NCBI GenBank assembly: GCA_903970165.1
Contig: CAJCHZ010000107.1
Coordinates: 1 to 44,367, forward strand
From: Betaproteobacteria bacterium
GTDB taxonomy: Bacteria; Acidobacteriota; Terriglobia; Acidiferrales; UBA7541
Length of the DNA: 44,367 nucleotides
Reading direction: 5' to 3'
Shown: piece after piece, positions 8,672 through 17,423 of the stretch
Layout of the letters: every line of letters starts with the position of its first letter
How positions within the stretch are numbered: the stretch's first letter is position 1
The notes under the pieces: model-generated
What the model was told of the DNA's origin: nothing
Seen by the model: only the letters and a program-made list of their open reading frames with translations
Databases searched by the model: none
Translations under genes and position numbers: made by a program

Positions 8672-9280
8672 ATGAAAGCTGGAAGGATCATTCTCATTGG
8701 GCTTGCCGCCGTGTTGCTGGCGATTGTTTTTGTAGGCTTTTCGCTGCTGCACAACGGCGTAAGTGCGAAAGCCACGCCGACAGCCATCGAAGTGATGATG
8801 GCTCGAAAAGCACGGCACATGGCTCTTCCGGCGTCAGCACGCAGTCTCGCCAATCCAATCCCGGCCACGCCGGAAAATCTGCGCGAGGGCATGTTGCACT
8901 TCGCGGACCATTGCGCCATCTGCCACGGCAACGACGGCAGCTGCGACACCATGATGGGCAGCGGACTTTACCCGAAGCCGCCGGACCTGCGGCATGAGGA
9001 AACGCAAAAACTCTCTGACGGCGAGCTTTTCTGGATCATCGAGAATGGAGTCCGCTTCACGGGAATGCCGGCGTTCTCCACGCATCATAGTGCGCCGGAA
9101 GATAGCTGGAAGCTCGTGCTCTTTATCCGCCACTTGCCTCAATTGACCACGGACGAAAAGATGGAGATGGAAAAGTACAATCCGAAAGGGCCGGACGACC
9201 GGAAAGAAGAACAGCAGGAAGACGAATTTTTGAATGGGTCGGCGCCGGCGCGGAAACCGGAAGAGCATCATCATCATTAG
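8672..9280 (+). CDS. Membrane-anchored cytochrome c
   Basis: 202 residues. An uncleaved N-terminal hydrophobic segment (about 5-25) probably anchors a periplasmic domain. One haem c site, CAICH (81-85), is followed by GMPAF with the likely axial Met (about 132), as in class I mono-haem cytochromes of the 'cytochrome c, class I' type. The C-terminal 35 residues are highly charged and end in a natural EEHHHH tail, which could bind metal. The 36516-36980 protein has the same plan (TM, C-x-x-C-H, MPAF) and looks like a distant paralogue. No oxidase genes are adjacent, so the electron partner is unknown. Confidence 0.87.
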   Translation: MKAGRIILIGLAAVLLAIVFVGFSLLHNGVSAKATPTAIEVMMARKARHMALPASARSLANPIPATPENLREGMLHFADHCAICHGNDGSCDTMMGSGLYPKPPDLRHEETQKLSDGELFWIIENGVRFTGMPAFSTHHSAPEDSWKLVLFIRHLPQLTTDEKMEMEKYNPKGPDDRKEEQQEDEFLNGSAPARKPEEHHHH

Positions 9281-9338
9281 AATGAATCATTAGGCTGAGA
9301 TGCGGGTCGTGTGAGTCGCACGGATCTATGCGTGTAGC

Positions 9339-9370
9339 GCCAGCATCCTTTCTGGCTGTTTTTCTTCCTT
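9339..9370 (+). terminator. Candidate rho-independent terminator
   Basis: GCCAG (9339-9343) pairs with CTGGC (9352-9356) across an 8-nt loop, followed by TGTTTTTCTT. The stem is only 5 bp, so this is a moderate call. It lies 58 bp after the cytochrome c stop and would separate it from the next gene. Confidence 0.45.
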
Positions 9371-9435
9371 GGCGCATCATGGAATAATACTGTTGCGGGT
9401 GGAGTTGGCCCGGTTCAGAGCCCGTGGAGATGAAA

Positions 9436-9789
9436 ATGAGAGTTCGATTCTTTCCGTTGATTCTTTCGTTGGCGTTTATGGTTTGCGCGTCTTTGGCCGT
9501 AGCGCACGGTGACAAAAAGCACGTCATTGGCACAGTGGAAAAAATGGGCGCCGATTCTGTGACCGTGAAAATCGCGGATGGAAGTTCCGTTGAGGTTAAG
9601 CTCGTCGCCGAGACCGTTTACGTTCAGCGCGCCGGCACTGTGGATAAGCCCGCGAAGCTGGCGGACCTTGCCGTGGGCGACCGCGTGGTGATCCACGCCA
9701 CTCCAAAAGGCGAGACGCTCGAAGCGGCAGAAGTAAGATTCTCCGTGCCTGGGGCTACGGCTGCTCCTGTAAGCAAACCGCAATCTTAA
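9436..9789 (+). CDS. Small secreted protein with an OB-like (DUF5666-type) domain
   Basis: 117 residues from ATG 9436: signal peptide MRVRFFPLILSLAFMVCASL, cleavage near AVA-HG, then HVIGTVEKMGADSVTVK and the later LADLAVGDRVVIHATPKG. This pattern of short strands and a 'GTV..' opening resembles DUF5666-like small beta-barrel domains, which are common in secreted bacterial proteins. A GGAG at 9426-9429 sits at good spacing for 9436; an in-frame GTG at 9424 and ATG at 9430 are alternatives. No catalytic residues are seen. The function is unknown. Confidence 0.7.
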   Translation: MRVRFFPLILSLAFMVCASLAVAHGDKKHVIGTVEKMGADSVTVKIADGSSVEVKLVAETVYVQRAGTVDKPAKLADLAVGDRVVIHATPKGETLEAAEVRFSVPGATAAPVSKPQS

Positions 9790-9868
9790 TCGCACTTTTA
9801 ACCGTCCGCTTTGTCAGCTGCGAATGATCAGGTTGTAGTTCAGGTTGGGCTTTGGCTCGTGCCTGGGA

Positions 9869-11002
9869 TTATTCCGAATCCTCGACCAGATGACAGGAGT
9901 GTGTCTTCAGCACGAGCCAGACGCGCTTTTCCCTGGAAAGTCCCAGTGATTGCGCTGCGCCGGGAGTGACGTGCGCGATAAACTCCGCTCCGCAATCCAC
10001 GCGTAATCGGATCAGTGTACCGCGCGTTTCCATGGACACGACGCGGCCTTCGATGATATTGCGCGCGCTTAGTCCCTCTGGCCTCACGTTGGCCAACAAA
10101 ATGTCGCCCGCGCGAATGGCAATATGCACGGAATCTCCCGGCCCGGCGTATCCTAGCGGGACTTCGATTTGGCAGGCGCTTTCGGAAAGGCGAACGAGCA
10201 TCACACCGTCGGATGGGCGCAATTCCACGACGGTTCCGGAAAGCAAATTTTCAAAGCCGGCGGACTGAGCGAGGCGCTTGCGGCGCGGCGCTTCCAGAAC
10301 TTCGAGCGGCGAGCCCTGGCCCACCACGCGGCCACGATCCATGGCGATCACGCGTTCGCCGAGGGCGTCCACTTCTTCGCGGCTGTGCGTAACGTACAAA
10401 ATCGGAATGTTGCGCGCCGCGTTCCACGAACGCAAGTCATCCACGATGGCGTGTTTCAGTTCGGCGTCGAGCCCGGTCAGCGGCTCATCCAGCAGCAGGG
10501 CGCGCGGTTGCGTGACGAGAGAACGCGCCAAAGCGATCCTCTGGCGTTCGCCGCCTGAGATTTCCGGCGGCCGGCGAGTCCTCAGATTTTCCACGCGAAA
10601 TACTCTCAGGACAGATTGCACTTGCGCAGTACGCGCTGCCTGGGTCAGGCCGTTTAGTCCGTAGGCGACGTTTTCCTCCGCCGTCATATGCGGAAACAGC
10701 GCCAGTGTTTGAAAAACGTAAGCGATGCGCCGCGCTTGTGGCGGAACATTGGTGCGGCTCTCCGAGTCGAAAAGAGTTTCACTTCCTATTGTGATTCGCC
10801 CTGCTTGCGGTTGAACCAAACCGGCAATGCAATCCAACAACGTGGATTTTCCGGCGCCGGAGGGCCCAAAAAGAATGGTGATGCCGGCGGGAACTTCGAT
10901 GGAGACGTCCAGAACGAACGGCGGAGCAGCGACAGCGCGACGTTCCAGCTTCACGCGCGCCGTCAAAAAGGGCGCGTTTACTTCGCCGCCCACGGTGTCC
11001 AC
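9869..11002 (-). CDS. modC: Molybdate ABC transporter, ATP-binding protein
   Basis: 377-residue ATPase of the molybdate importer. The N-terminal ABC domain has Walker A GPSGAGKST (46-54), Q-loop YVFQTLALFPHMT, signature ISGGERQRIALARS, Walker B LLLDEPLTGLD and switch His in YVTHSREE. The C-terminal region (about 250-377) carries TOBE/Mop-type oxyanion-binding sequence, as in ModC/CysA-like ATPases. The GTG start at 11002 lies within the end of modB, a 25-bp overlap that points to coupled translation; a second GTG at 10993 is possible. Its neighbours modA and modB make molybdate (or tungstate) the likely substrate. Confidence 0.93.
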   Translation of the reverse strand: MDTVGGEVNAPFLTARVKLERRAVAAPPFVLDVSIEVPAGITILFGPSGAGKSTLLDCIAGLVQPQAGRITIGSETLFDSESRTNVPPQARRIAYVFQTLALFPHMTAEENVAYGLNGLTQAARTAQVQSVLRVFRVENLRTRRPPEISGGERQRIALARSLVTQPRALLLDEPLTGLDAELKHAIVDDLRSWNAARNIPILYVTHSREEVDALGERVIAMDRGRVVGQGSPLEVLEAPRRKRLAQSAGFENLLSGTVVELRPSDGVMLVRLSESACQIEVPLGYAGPGDSVHIAIRAGDILLANVRPEGLSARNIIEGRVVSMETRGTLIRLRVDCGAEFIAHVTPGAAQSLGLSREKRVWLVLKTHSCHLVEDSE

Positions 11003-11670
11003 AGACGGCGACCCATCTGGCGCCCTACTTCACGATTGATGGAGTAGACGACGGTCAAAACCGCGAACGAAAATGCCAGCAGCACGAGCGCCATGCGGTT
11101 TGCTTCCGCGTATTCGAGCGATTGCACATGATCGTAGATGTCGATAGAAACTGTGCGCGTTATACCCGCCAGATTTCCGCCGACCATCAAGACAACACCG
11201 AATTCGCCCATCGTGTGCGCAAAGGTGAGCACCAGCGCAGTGACGACGCCGGGGATTGAAAGGGGAAGAACCACGCGCCAAAATGTCCGGAGGCGTCCCG
11301 CACCAAGGACGGCGGAAGCATCGAGAAGTTTGCGGTCGACGGATTCGAAAGAAGCGATGAGCGGCTGCACAGCAAACGGCAAACTGTACAAGACAGAAGC
11401 GAGGACCAGGCTCTCAAACGTGAAGGCAAGTCCGTGGCCGAAAAACATTTGCCAAAATCTCCCCAGCGGACCGTGCGGGCCCATGGCCACAAGTACGTAA
11501 AATCCAAGAACAGTCGGCGGCAACACCAAGGGCAGTGCCACGACCGCTTCCAGCAAAAACTTTCCGCGCCAGTTCGAATACGCAAGCCAATAGGCGAGCG
11601 GCATTCCACCCCCGAGGAGAATTGCGGAAACGCAAAGAGCAAGTTTCAAAGAAAGAAGGAGCGCGGCCAT
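10978..11670 (-). CDS. modB: Molybdate ABC transporter, permease
   Basis: 230-residue inner-membrane permease with five to six hydrophobic segments. The binding-protein-dependent transport signature (EAA loop) is visible around LLDASAVLGAGRLRTFWRVV followed by LPLSIPGVVTALVL, and LPLVLPPTVLGFYVL is typical of ModB. The ATG at 11670 lies 9 bp downstream of the modA stop, and the end overlaps modC. It forms the channel of the molybdate importer with ModC on the cytoplasmic face. Confidence 0.93.
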   Translation of the reverse strand: MAALLLSLKLALCVSAILLGGGMPLAYWLAYSNWRGKFLLEAVVALPLVLPPTVLGFYVLVAMGPHGPLGRFWQMFFGHGLAFTFESLVLASVLYSLPFAVQPLIASFESVDRKLLDASAVLGAGRLRTFWRVVLPLSIPGVVTALVLTFAHTMGEFGVVLMVGGNLAGITRTVSIDIYDHVQSLEYAEANRMALVLLAFSFAVLTVVYSINREVGRQMGRRLWTPWAAK

Positions 11671-11679
11671 GATTTTTAA

Positions 11680-12465
11680 TCAGGGAACCTGCGCACGAGG
11701 TCCCGCGAACGTGAAACCATACTTCGCGAGCGTGCCGCGGCCGGCCTCGCTCTTTACAAATTCCAGGAATGCCCGCGCTTGCTGCTTGTTTTTCGCGCTT
11801 TTCAACACGATGGCTCCCTGTTCGATGGGCGGATACAGGCCGACGGGAATTTCCCAGCGCTTGCCGTCTTTCATCCCGGGCGAGACAGCGAGGGACATCG
11901 CGACTATGCCGGCCTGTGCGTTGCCCGACTGCACAAACTGGACAGCTTGCGAGATATTTTCGCCGTACACCAGCTTGGCTTTAACTTGATCGTAGATGCC
12001 GGCCCTTTGCAACGCGGCTACCGCCGCACGGCCGTATGGAGCGTGCTCCGGATTGGCGATCGAGATTTTTTGCACGCTCGCATCGAGCAGCGCTTTCCAT
12101 CCGTCGCGCACGACATCCGCCTTGGCATCCGCAGGCATCCAGATTACGATACGTCCGACTGCATACTGATAGAGCGTCCCAGGTTCGGCGAGTCCCGCGG
12201 CTTCCAGTTTTCGCGGGTAATCGATATCGGCTGAGAAGAAGATATCGAATGGGGCGCCGTTTTGCATCTGCGTGAAGAAATTTCCGCTGGAGCCGTAGGT
12301 TACGTCTACTTTTGCCCCCGTTTGCTTTTGAAATTGAGCGGCAACGTCTTGCATCGCGAACTGTAAGTCCGCAGCCGCGGCCACACGGATATCCTGGGCG
12401 CGCGCGATGCCGGCAAAGAGTAATGCGAGAATAAGGACTGCTTTGAAAGTTCGGCGCATTCTCAT
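11680..12465 (-). CDS. modA: Molybdate ABC transporter, periplasmic binding protein
   Basis: 261 residues starting MRMRRTFKAVLILALLFAG, with a signal peptide cleaved near ARAQ. The mature start DIRVAAAADLQFAMQDVA is the hallmark of ModA, and YGSSGNFFTQMQNGAPFDIF followed by FSADIDYPRKLE contains residues that surround the oxyanion in the family. The ATG at 12465 is supported by a GGAGG (plus-strand CCTCC 12473-12477) seven bases upstream; the frame itself is open to 12510. The protein delivers molybdate or tungstate to ModB. It sits between the regulator gene and modB. Confidence 0.95.
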   Translation of the reverse strand: MRMRRTFKAVLILALLFAGIARAQDIRVAAAADLQFAMQDVAAQFQKQTGAKVDVTYGSSGNFFTQMQNGAPFDIFFSADIDYPRKLEAAGLAEPGTLYQYAVGRIVIWMPADAKADVVRDGWKALLDASVQKISIANPEHAPYGRAAVAALQRAGIYDQVKAKLVYGENISQAVQFVQSGNAQAGIVAMSLAVSPGMKDGKRWEIPVGLYPPIEQGAIVLKSAKNKQQARAFLEFVKSEAGRGTLAKYGFTFAGPRAQVP

Positions 12466-12546
12466 TGCGCGTCCTCCAATGGCCAACCACTTGTTTGCTG
12501 AAACAGTCAATAAAGCCGGTTTAAAGCTGACGCTACTGTCGATTGC

Positions 12547-12960
12547 TCAGACCCGCAAAATCATTACTTCCGTGGACTTGATCAGGGCGGCGGCCAGCTC
12601 ACCCGGCTTCAGACGCATCTCTTTTGCGGCGTCGGCAGTGATAATTGCCGTGATTTGCTGCTCGCCGATTGCCATGGTCACCTGGGCCAGCAGCCCGCTA
12701 TACTTCAGCGCAACCACGCGGCCAATCAACTGGTTGCGGCCGCTTATCTTGCGAAAATTGGTGCGGCGCGTCGCGATTTCGCCGCGGTCGAATTTCTTGG
12801 GGATCATGCGGTCGATTTCAGTCTCCGGGACACGGTGGTGGCCGCCGGGAGTCTTCACCGTTTTGAGTTTTCCGCGGTAGATCCACTGCTTCAGCGTGGG
12901 ATAGCTGATGCCGAGAATCCTGGCGGCTTCGCGCGGCGGCAAGAGTGTGACTCGGTGCAT
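12547..12960 (-). CDS. HTH-Mop fusion regulator of the molybdate operon
   Basis: 137 residues in two modules. Residues 8-52 are an excisionase/MerR-like winged HTH (REAARILGISYPTLKQWIYR then GKLKTVKTPGGHHRV). Residues 73-137 form one Mop/TOBE molybdate-binding domain (SGRNQLIGRVVALKYSGLLA ... ALIKSTEVMIL). It is not the ModE HTH, so this is an alternative one-component molybdate sensor. The ATG at 12960 has a GAGGAAGG upstream; earlier in-frame codons lack a ribosome site. It is the first gene of the modABC run, 81 bp before modA, so autoregulation by molybdate is the natural inference. Confidence 0.85.
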   Translation of the reverse strand: MHRVTLLPPREAARILGISYPTLKQWIYRGKLKTVKTPGGHHRVPETEIDRMIPKKFDRGEIATRRTNFRKISGRNQLIGRVVALKYSGLLAQVTMAIGEQQITAIITADAAKEMRLKPGELAAALIKSTEVMILRV

Positions 12961-13170
12961 CAGGCCTTCCTCACGTCTGCGCTCCATTTGCGCTGATTCC
13001 AAAATGGCAGTGTAATACGATTCTATGCGTTTTTAAGTGTTATTTTCATTTGGCCTGCTGCAAGAGCCTTAATCGCTTCGGCAACTGCCTCGGAAATCGC
13101 GGTTATGGATTTTTTTTGCTCGCGTAAAGTAGAAATAGCAAAAGCGCGCGAAACCACTTGGGAGTCCCTC
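12961..13170. promoter_or_regulatory. Divergent promoter region between the molybdate operon and an NTF2-like gene
   Basis: This 210-bp AT-richer region must hold promoters for both directions. Two similar heptamers, GTGTAAT (13010-13016) and GTGTTAT (13037-13043), lie 27 bp apart and could be binding sites for the HTH-Mop regulator. No -35/-10 pair is convincing by eye. Confidence 0.3.
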
Positions 13171-13611
13171 ATGGCCGCTGTGGTCACCAAATTGACCGCC
13201 GACGATATACGCAAAGGCGTGGAACTTTTCTGGTCAACCTTCATGGCGAAGTCTGAAGAAGAACTGAATAGTTTCTACGCTCTCGGGAGTACGGTGTTTC
13301 AGATCGCTATGTCGCGCAGCGAACCGGGCCGCCTGGGAGCGATGAGACGGTCACGCGAATACTTCAAGCCGGACACGCGCATGGAATTAAAATTGAGCGC
13401 GATTGACGTAGTGCTGTGCGGCGATGAAGCCGGGGTGGCCAGCTACACATTTCGGTTTCAAGCCACAGGACGCGATCTCGGCGGCGGAAAACGCGCCGAA
13501 GAAAAACTGGAAACCGTGCGCGCGACACATGTCTTGCACCGCGACGAGTCCGGCAAACTTCGCATCGCGCACGAACATTTCTCCGTGCCCGTGGCAAGCG
13601 AAGCCCGGTAG
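13171..13611 (+). CDS. SnoaL/DUF4440-like (NTF2 fold) protein
   Basis: 146 residues from ATG 13171, chosen because GGGAG (13160-13164) sits six bases upstream; an in-frame codon at 13105 would add 22 residues without support. The pattern is a helix-rich start (LTADDIRKGVELFWSTFMAK), then curved strands such as ELKLSAIDVVLCGDEAGVAS and ETVRATHVLHRDESGKLRIA and the ending HEHFSVP. This is typical of NTF2-like ketosteroid-isomerase/SnoaL proteins. Such proteins have varied, often unassigned roles. The gene ends 6 bp before the convergent FadN-like gene. Confidence 0.7.
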   Translation: MAAVVTKLTADDIRKGVELFWSTFMAKSEEELNSFYALGSTVFQIAMSRSEPGRLGAMRRSREYFKPDTRMELKLSAIDVVLCGDEAGVASYTFRFQATGRDLGGGKRAEEKLETVRATHVLHRDESGKLRIAHEHFSVPVASEAR

Positions 13612-13617
13612 CCGAGT

Positions 13618-16041
13618 CTAATTCCTCAGCGGTTTGCCAGTTTTCAGCGTGTAGGCAATGCGCTCCTGCGTTTTCTTTTCGCCGCAGAGGGAGACGAACG
13701 CTTCGCGCTCGAGGTCGAGCACATACTGTTCGCTGACGAGTTGCGGCGACGTGAGCGGCCCGCCCGCTAGAATGTTTCCGAGCTTGCGGCCGACGTGCGC
13801 GTCGTGGTCCGAGATGAACCCACCTCGCTGCATCATGTGAATGACGAGCTTTGCGCCCGCCAGGAATTGTTCGCCGAGCACTTTGATCTGTGTGGTCTGC
13901 GCGCCTTCCTGCCAGCTTGCGGCGAGTGGCTTGTAACCTCCGCGAACAAGTGCGAGCGCGGCTTGTTTCGCGTCGCCGACGAGGCGCTCGCGATTCATGG
14001 AGACGCCATCCTCACGCCGTAAGAAGCCAAGGTCGCGGCACTCTTCGGCGCTCGTTCCCACTTTGGCCATGGCGATCGTTTCGAATGCCGGCTTCATGGC
14101 GTGAAACAAATCCAAATCCTCGCCGCCGCCCGCATGTTCGTTGGCGCGAATGAGCATTTCTTTGGTGCCACCGCCGCCGGGAATTAACCCAACACCGGCC
14201 TCGACCAGGCCGATGTACGCCTCCGCCGCTGCTTGAATCTTTGCCGCGTGCAGGCTGATTTCGCAGCCGCCGCCCAGCGCCATTCCCTGCGGCGCCGCGA
14301 CCACCGGTTTCGGCGCATACTTCAATGCAAGATTTATGTTCTGGAACTGCTTCACCGCGAGGTGCAGTTCGTCCCACTCCTGTTCCTGCGCCGCGACCAG
14401 CATCAGCATCAGGTTCGCGCCAACGGAAAAATTCACCGCTTGATTGGCAATCACCATCGCGTCGAAATCCGTGTCCAGCCGCTTCAATCCTTTCTGCATC
14501 ATCGAGATCAAGTCCGCGCCGATGGCGTTCATCTTGGCGTGAAATTCGCAGCACACCACGCCGTCACCGAGGTCGATCAAGCTCGCGCCCGAGTTGCGCT
14601 CGACTTCGCGGCCTGCTTCCTTTTCTGACTTCAAAATAATCACGCCCTTAGGAGTGTCTAACGGTTTTGCGCCGCCGGTCTCCAAATCGAAGACGGTAGT
14701 CTTGCCCTTCTCCGATTCGTAAAATCCTTTTCGGCCGCTCGCTAATAGTTTCTCAATCACAGGCGGCAGCCCGCGCCCCTCTTTCTGCACCTGCCCCGCA
14801 AACTCCTTCACGCCAATCGCGTCCATCATTTCGAACGGGCCCATCTCCCACGCAAATCCCCATTGCAGCGCGTGGTCCACGTCCGCAATACTTTCGGATA
14901 TTTCCGGCACGCGCCGCGCCGCGTACAGACACATTTCCGAAAGCCCGCCCCATATGAATTGCTGCGCTTTGTCGCCCTTCTGTCCTTCGAGCACCGGCCC
15001 AACCAGCGCGCGCAGCCGCTCGCGTGTGCCTTCGATTCCTTTGCCCATTTCGAGCGACGCGAACTTGGGCTTCTGGCGCGGCCGGTATTCCATGGTGTTC
15101 ACGTCCAGCGTCAGAATTTCTTTTTCGCCTGCGCCGCGCAATTTTTTGTAAAAGCCTTGTCCGGTCTTGTCGCCAAGCCAGCCGCGACGCGCCATCTCTT
15201 CAATCAGAGCCGGAACTTTGTACATTTCGTGGGATTCGTCGTTCGGCGCCGTCTCGTAAATGTTCTTCACCACGTGCATCAGCACGTCCAATCCGACAAG
15301 ATCGGCCGTGCGAAACGTCGCCGACTTCGGCCAGCCCACCGCCGGTCCCGTGCACGCGTCCACTTCTTCGATCGTCATTCCCAGCGACGTCATCAGCCGG
15401 ATCGCGTTCAGCATCGAGTACGTCCCGATGCGGTTGGCGATAAAATTTGGAGTGTCCTTGGCAACTACCACGCCTTTGCCAAGCCGCATGTCGCAGAATT
15501 CGCTGATTGCTTCGATCACTTCGCTCGAAGTTTTCGGCCCGGGAATTACTTCTACCAATTTCATGTAGCGCGGGGGGTTGAAAAAATGCGTTCCCGCCCA
15601 ATGCTGCTGAAACTCTTCACTCATTCCCTCGGCAATTAAATGCACAGGCAATCCGGATGTGTTGGTCGTAACAATCGCGCCCGGCTTGCGAAATTCCGCC
15701 ACACGCGCCAAGAGCTTCCGCTTTATTTCAAGATTTTCCGCAACGACTTCGATGATCCAGTCCGCTTCCGCGCAGCGCCCCAAATCGTCCTCGAAATTCC
15801 CAATCGAAACCTTTTCCACCAGCGCCCCCGTAAAAAACGCCGCCGGCTTCGACTTTTTCGCTCCCTCCAGCCCCGCGCGCACAATTTTGTTGCGCTCTCC
15901 CGCTGGCGCGCCGGGCTTCAAGTCCGGCGGCACAATGTCCAGCAAAATACACGGCAGCCCCGCGTTTGCCAGGTGCGCCGCAATCCGCGAACCCATCGTT
16001 CCCGCGCCCAGCACCACCGCTTTTTCGATGCGACGTTTCAT
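13618..16041 (-). CDS. fadN: FadN-type 3-hydroxyacyl-CoA dehydrogenase/enoyl-CoA hydratase
   Basis: 807-residue bifunctional beta-oxidation enzyme. The N-terminal dehydrogenase has the NAD loop LGAGTMG (about 11-17) and the catalytic His in GTHFFNPP (His 152), followed by the 3HCDH C-terminal domains. A crotonase (enoyl-CoA hydratase) domain with LGGGCEISLHA and VGLIPGGGGTKEM lies in the last third. This order, dehydrogenase first, is that of Bacillus FadN and the reverse of E. coli FadB. The usual thiolase partner (fadA) is not adjacent in this window. The gene converges on the NTF2-like gene and is probably monocistronic. Confidence 0.92.
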   Translation of the reverse strand: MKRRIEKAVVLGAGTMGSRIAAHLANAGLPCILLDIVPPDLKPGAPAGERNKIVRAGLEGAKKSKPAAFFTGALVEKVSIGNFEDDLGRCAEADWIIEVVAENLEIKRKLLARVAEFRKPGAIVTTNTSGLPVHLIAEGMSEEFQQHWAGTHFFNPPRYMKLVEVIPGPKTSSEVIEAISEFCDMRLGKGVVVAKDTPNFIANRIGTYSMLNAIRLMTSLGMTIEEVDACTGPAVGWPKSATFRTADLVGLDVLMHVVKNIYETAPNDESHEMYKVPALIEEMARRGWLGDKTGQGFYKKLRGAGEKEILTLDVNTMEYRPRQKPKFASLEMGKGIEGTRERLRALVGPVLEGQKGDKAQQFIWGGLSEMCLYAARRVPEISESIADVDHALQWGFAWEMGPFEMMDAIGVKEFAGQVQKEGRGLPPVIEKLLASGRKGFYESEKGKTTVFDLETGGAKPLDTPKGVIILKSEKEAGREVERNSGASLIDLGDGVVCCEFHAKMNAIGADLISMMQKGLKRLDTDFDAMVIANQAVNFSVGANLMLMLVAAQEQEWDELHLAVKQFQNINLALKYAPKPVVAAPQGMALGGGCEISLHAAKIQAAAEAYIGLVEAGVGLIPGGGGTKEMLIRANEHAGGGEDLDLFHAMKPAFETIAMAKVGTSAEECRDLGFLRREDGVSMNRERLVGDAKQAALALVRGGYKPLAASWQEGAQTTQIKVLGEQFLAGAKLVIHMMQRGGFISDHDAHVGRKLGNILAGGPLTSPQLVSEQYVLDLEREAFVSLCGEKKTQERIAYTLKTGKPLRN

Positions 16042-16153
16042 GGTCTGCCTTTTCCAAAGAGATTAAGACGAACGGACAGGTTACAAAACCGCCATCCCCT
16101 GGTCAAACGAACTATGGCTCTGCGGTCCTTTCCCGCGATAAAGTTAGGAAGGA

Positions 16154-17035
16154 ATGAGCCTACGCAACGTAGCCGACGCCATGAACTGGATCGAGTCTGC
16201 AAAAGAAAAACTCAAGGAACTGGTTCAACCGGAAGAGCGCAAATTTAAGGAACGCCCCCGGGTCGGCCTTGCGCTCAGCGGAGGATTCGCGCGAGGCATT
16301 GCCCACATCGGTGTCCTGCGCATTCTGCGCGAAGAGGGCATACCTGTCGACTTCGTCGCCGGCACCAGTGTCGGCGCCCTCATCGGTGCGGCCTATTGCG
16401 CCGGAACATCACTCGAAGAAATGGAAAAAATCGGCGCCACGACCAACTTCACCGACTTTGGCCGCTGGACGCCATCCTGGCTCGGCCTCGCAACCAATCA
16501 GCGCCTGGAAAGATTTCTAGCGCGCTTCACGCCCGTAAAAGCTTTCGAAGAAATGAAGATTCCTCTCGCCATCGCCACGACGGACATCAACGCCGGTGTC
16601 TCCGTCTACTATACGCGCGGCCCCATTGGGCCTCCTCTGCGTGCCTCCTGCGCATATCCAGGCCTCTTTGTGCCAATCTCATTTGAAGGCCGCACTCTGG
16701 TGGATGGATTTCTAACCGCGCCGGTTCCCGTGGAGGGCGCGCTTCTGCTGGGCGCCGATGTAGTCCTCGCCGTCTACCTTGAAGCGGGTCACCTCGACCA
16801 GCCGCGCACCTTCACTGACGTCCTCAGCCGCTCGTTTACCATCATCCAGCGCCACAGCGACCTCACCTGGCGCCAGCAAGCGGACGTGATTATCGAGCCG
16901 GACGTGACACCTTTCGTGTGGGACGACTTCACCAAAACGCCGGAAATGGTTGCGGTGGGCGAGGCGGCGGCATTGGCTGTTCTTCCACAAATTCGCGCCG
17001 CCATCAGCGGCGAGAAGCGCGACTCCGCGGCGTAG
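16154..17035 (+). CDS. Patatin-like phospholipase (RssA-like)
   Basis: 293 residues of the bacterial patatin family. The oxyanion-hole motif LSGGFARGIAHIGVL (about 41-55), nucleophile elbow AGTSVG (Ser 72) and catalytic Asp in LVDGFL (about 184) form the Ser-Asp dyad. The glycine run has SGGFARG rather than the commoner GGGxRG, a conservative change. There is no signal peptide, so it is probably a cytoplasmic or membrane-associated lipid acyl hydrolase. The ATG at 16154 is preceded by GGAAGGA. It is divergent from the FadN-like gene and may share a promoter region with it. The lipid substrate is unknown. Confidence 0.87.
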   Translation: MSLRNVADAMNWIESAKEKLKELVQPEERKFKERPRVGLALSGGFARGIAHIGVLRILREEGIPVDFVAGTSVGALIGAAYCAGTSLEEMEKIGATTNFTDFGRWTPSWLGLATNQRLERFLARFTPVKAFEEMKIPLAIATTDINAGVSVYYTRGPIGPPLRASCAYPGLFVPISFEGRTLVDGFLTAPVPVEGALLLGADVVLAVYLEAGHLDQPRTFTDVLSRSFTIIQRHSDLTWRQQADVIIEPDVTPFVWDDFTKTPEMVAVGEAAALAVLPQIRAAISGEKRDSAA

Positions 17036-17096
17036 CTCGCCTGCCGCGCAAGATCAGCATCAACTTCTGCACCCTAAACCGTGATTATTCTCGTGA

Positions 17097-17357
17097 CTAT
17101 TCTTTTGTGACCTGAACAACGACCGGCTGTCCCTCGCCTTTGCCTCGCTGCGTGAGCCACGCGCCCAGGCCTTCCGCAAAACGCTCGGGCGTCAAACGAA
17201 AGCTGGCCTCCAGCTGGCCATCGGCCAAAGGCAGGGTATCGTCGAAATCCGCGGCATTCGTAAAATTACGCATGCAGAACTGATCAAGCCAATCGAGCGG
17301 GCAGGCGCGGCTCTCGCCGCGAATCACAACATTCACTTTGAATTTTTGCGCGTACAC
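17097..17357 (-). CDS. Small hypothetical protein
   Basis: 86 residues from a GTG at 17357 (VYAQKFKVNVVIRGES...). The frame continues to a TTG at 17402, and neither start has a strong ribosome site. The protein has a predicted strand (KFKVNVVIRG), a helix around DWLDQFCMRNF, and ends QPVVVQVTKE. It looks like a compact soluble alpha/beta protein, with no family recognised. It lies 66 bp downstream of the desaturase gene on the same strand and may be co-transcribed with it. Confidence 0.5.
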   Translation of the reverse strand: MYAQKFKVNVVIRGESRACPLDWLDQFCMRNFTNAADFDDTLPLADGQLEASFRLTPERFAEGLGAWLTQRGKGEGQPVVVQVTKE

Positions 17358-17423
17358 ACCGCCATCATAACATCGCGGCGTACCAGTTTTTTGAGGGACC
17401 AACCGTTGCTGTTCGGGTGAATT

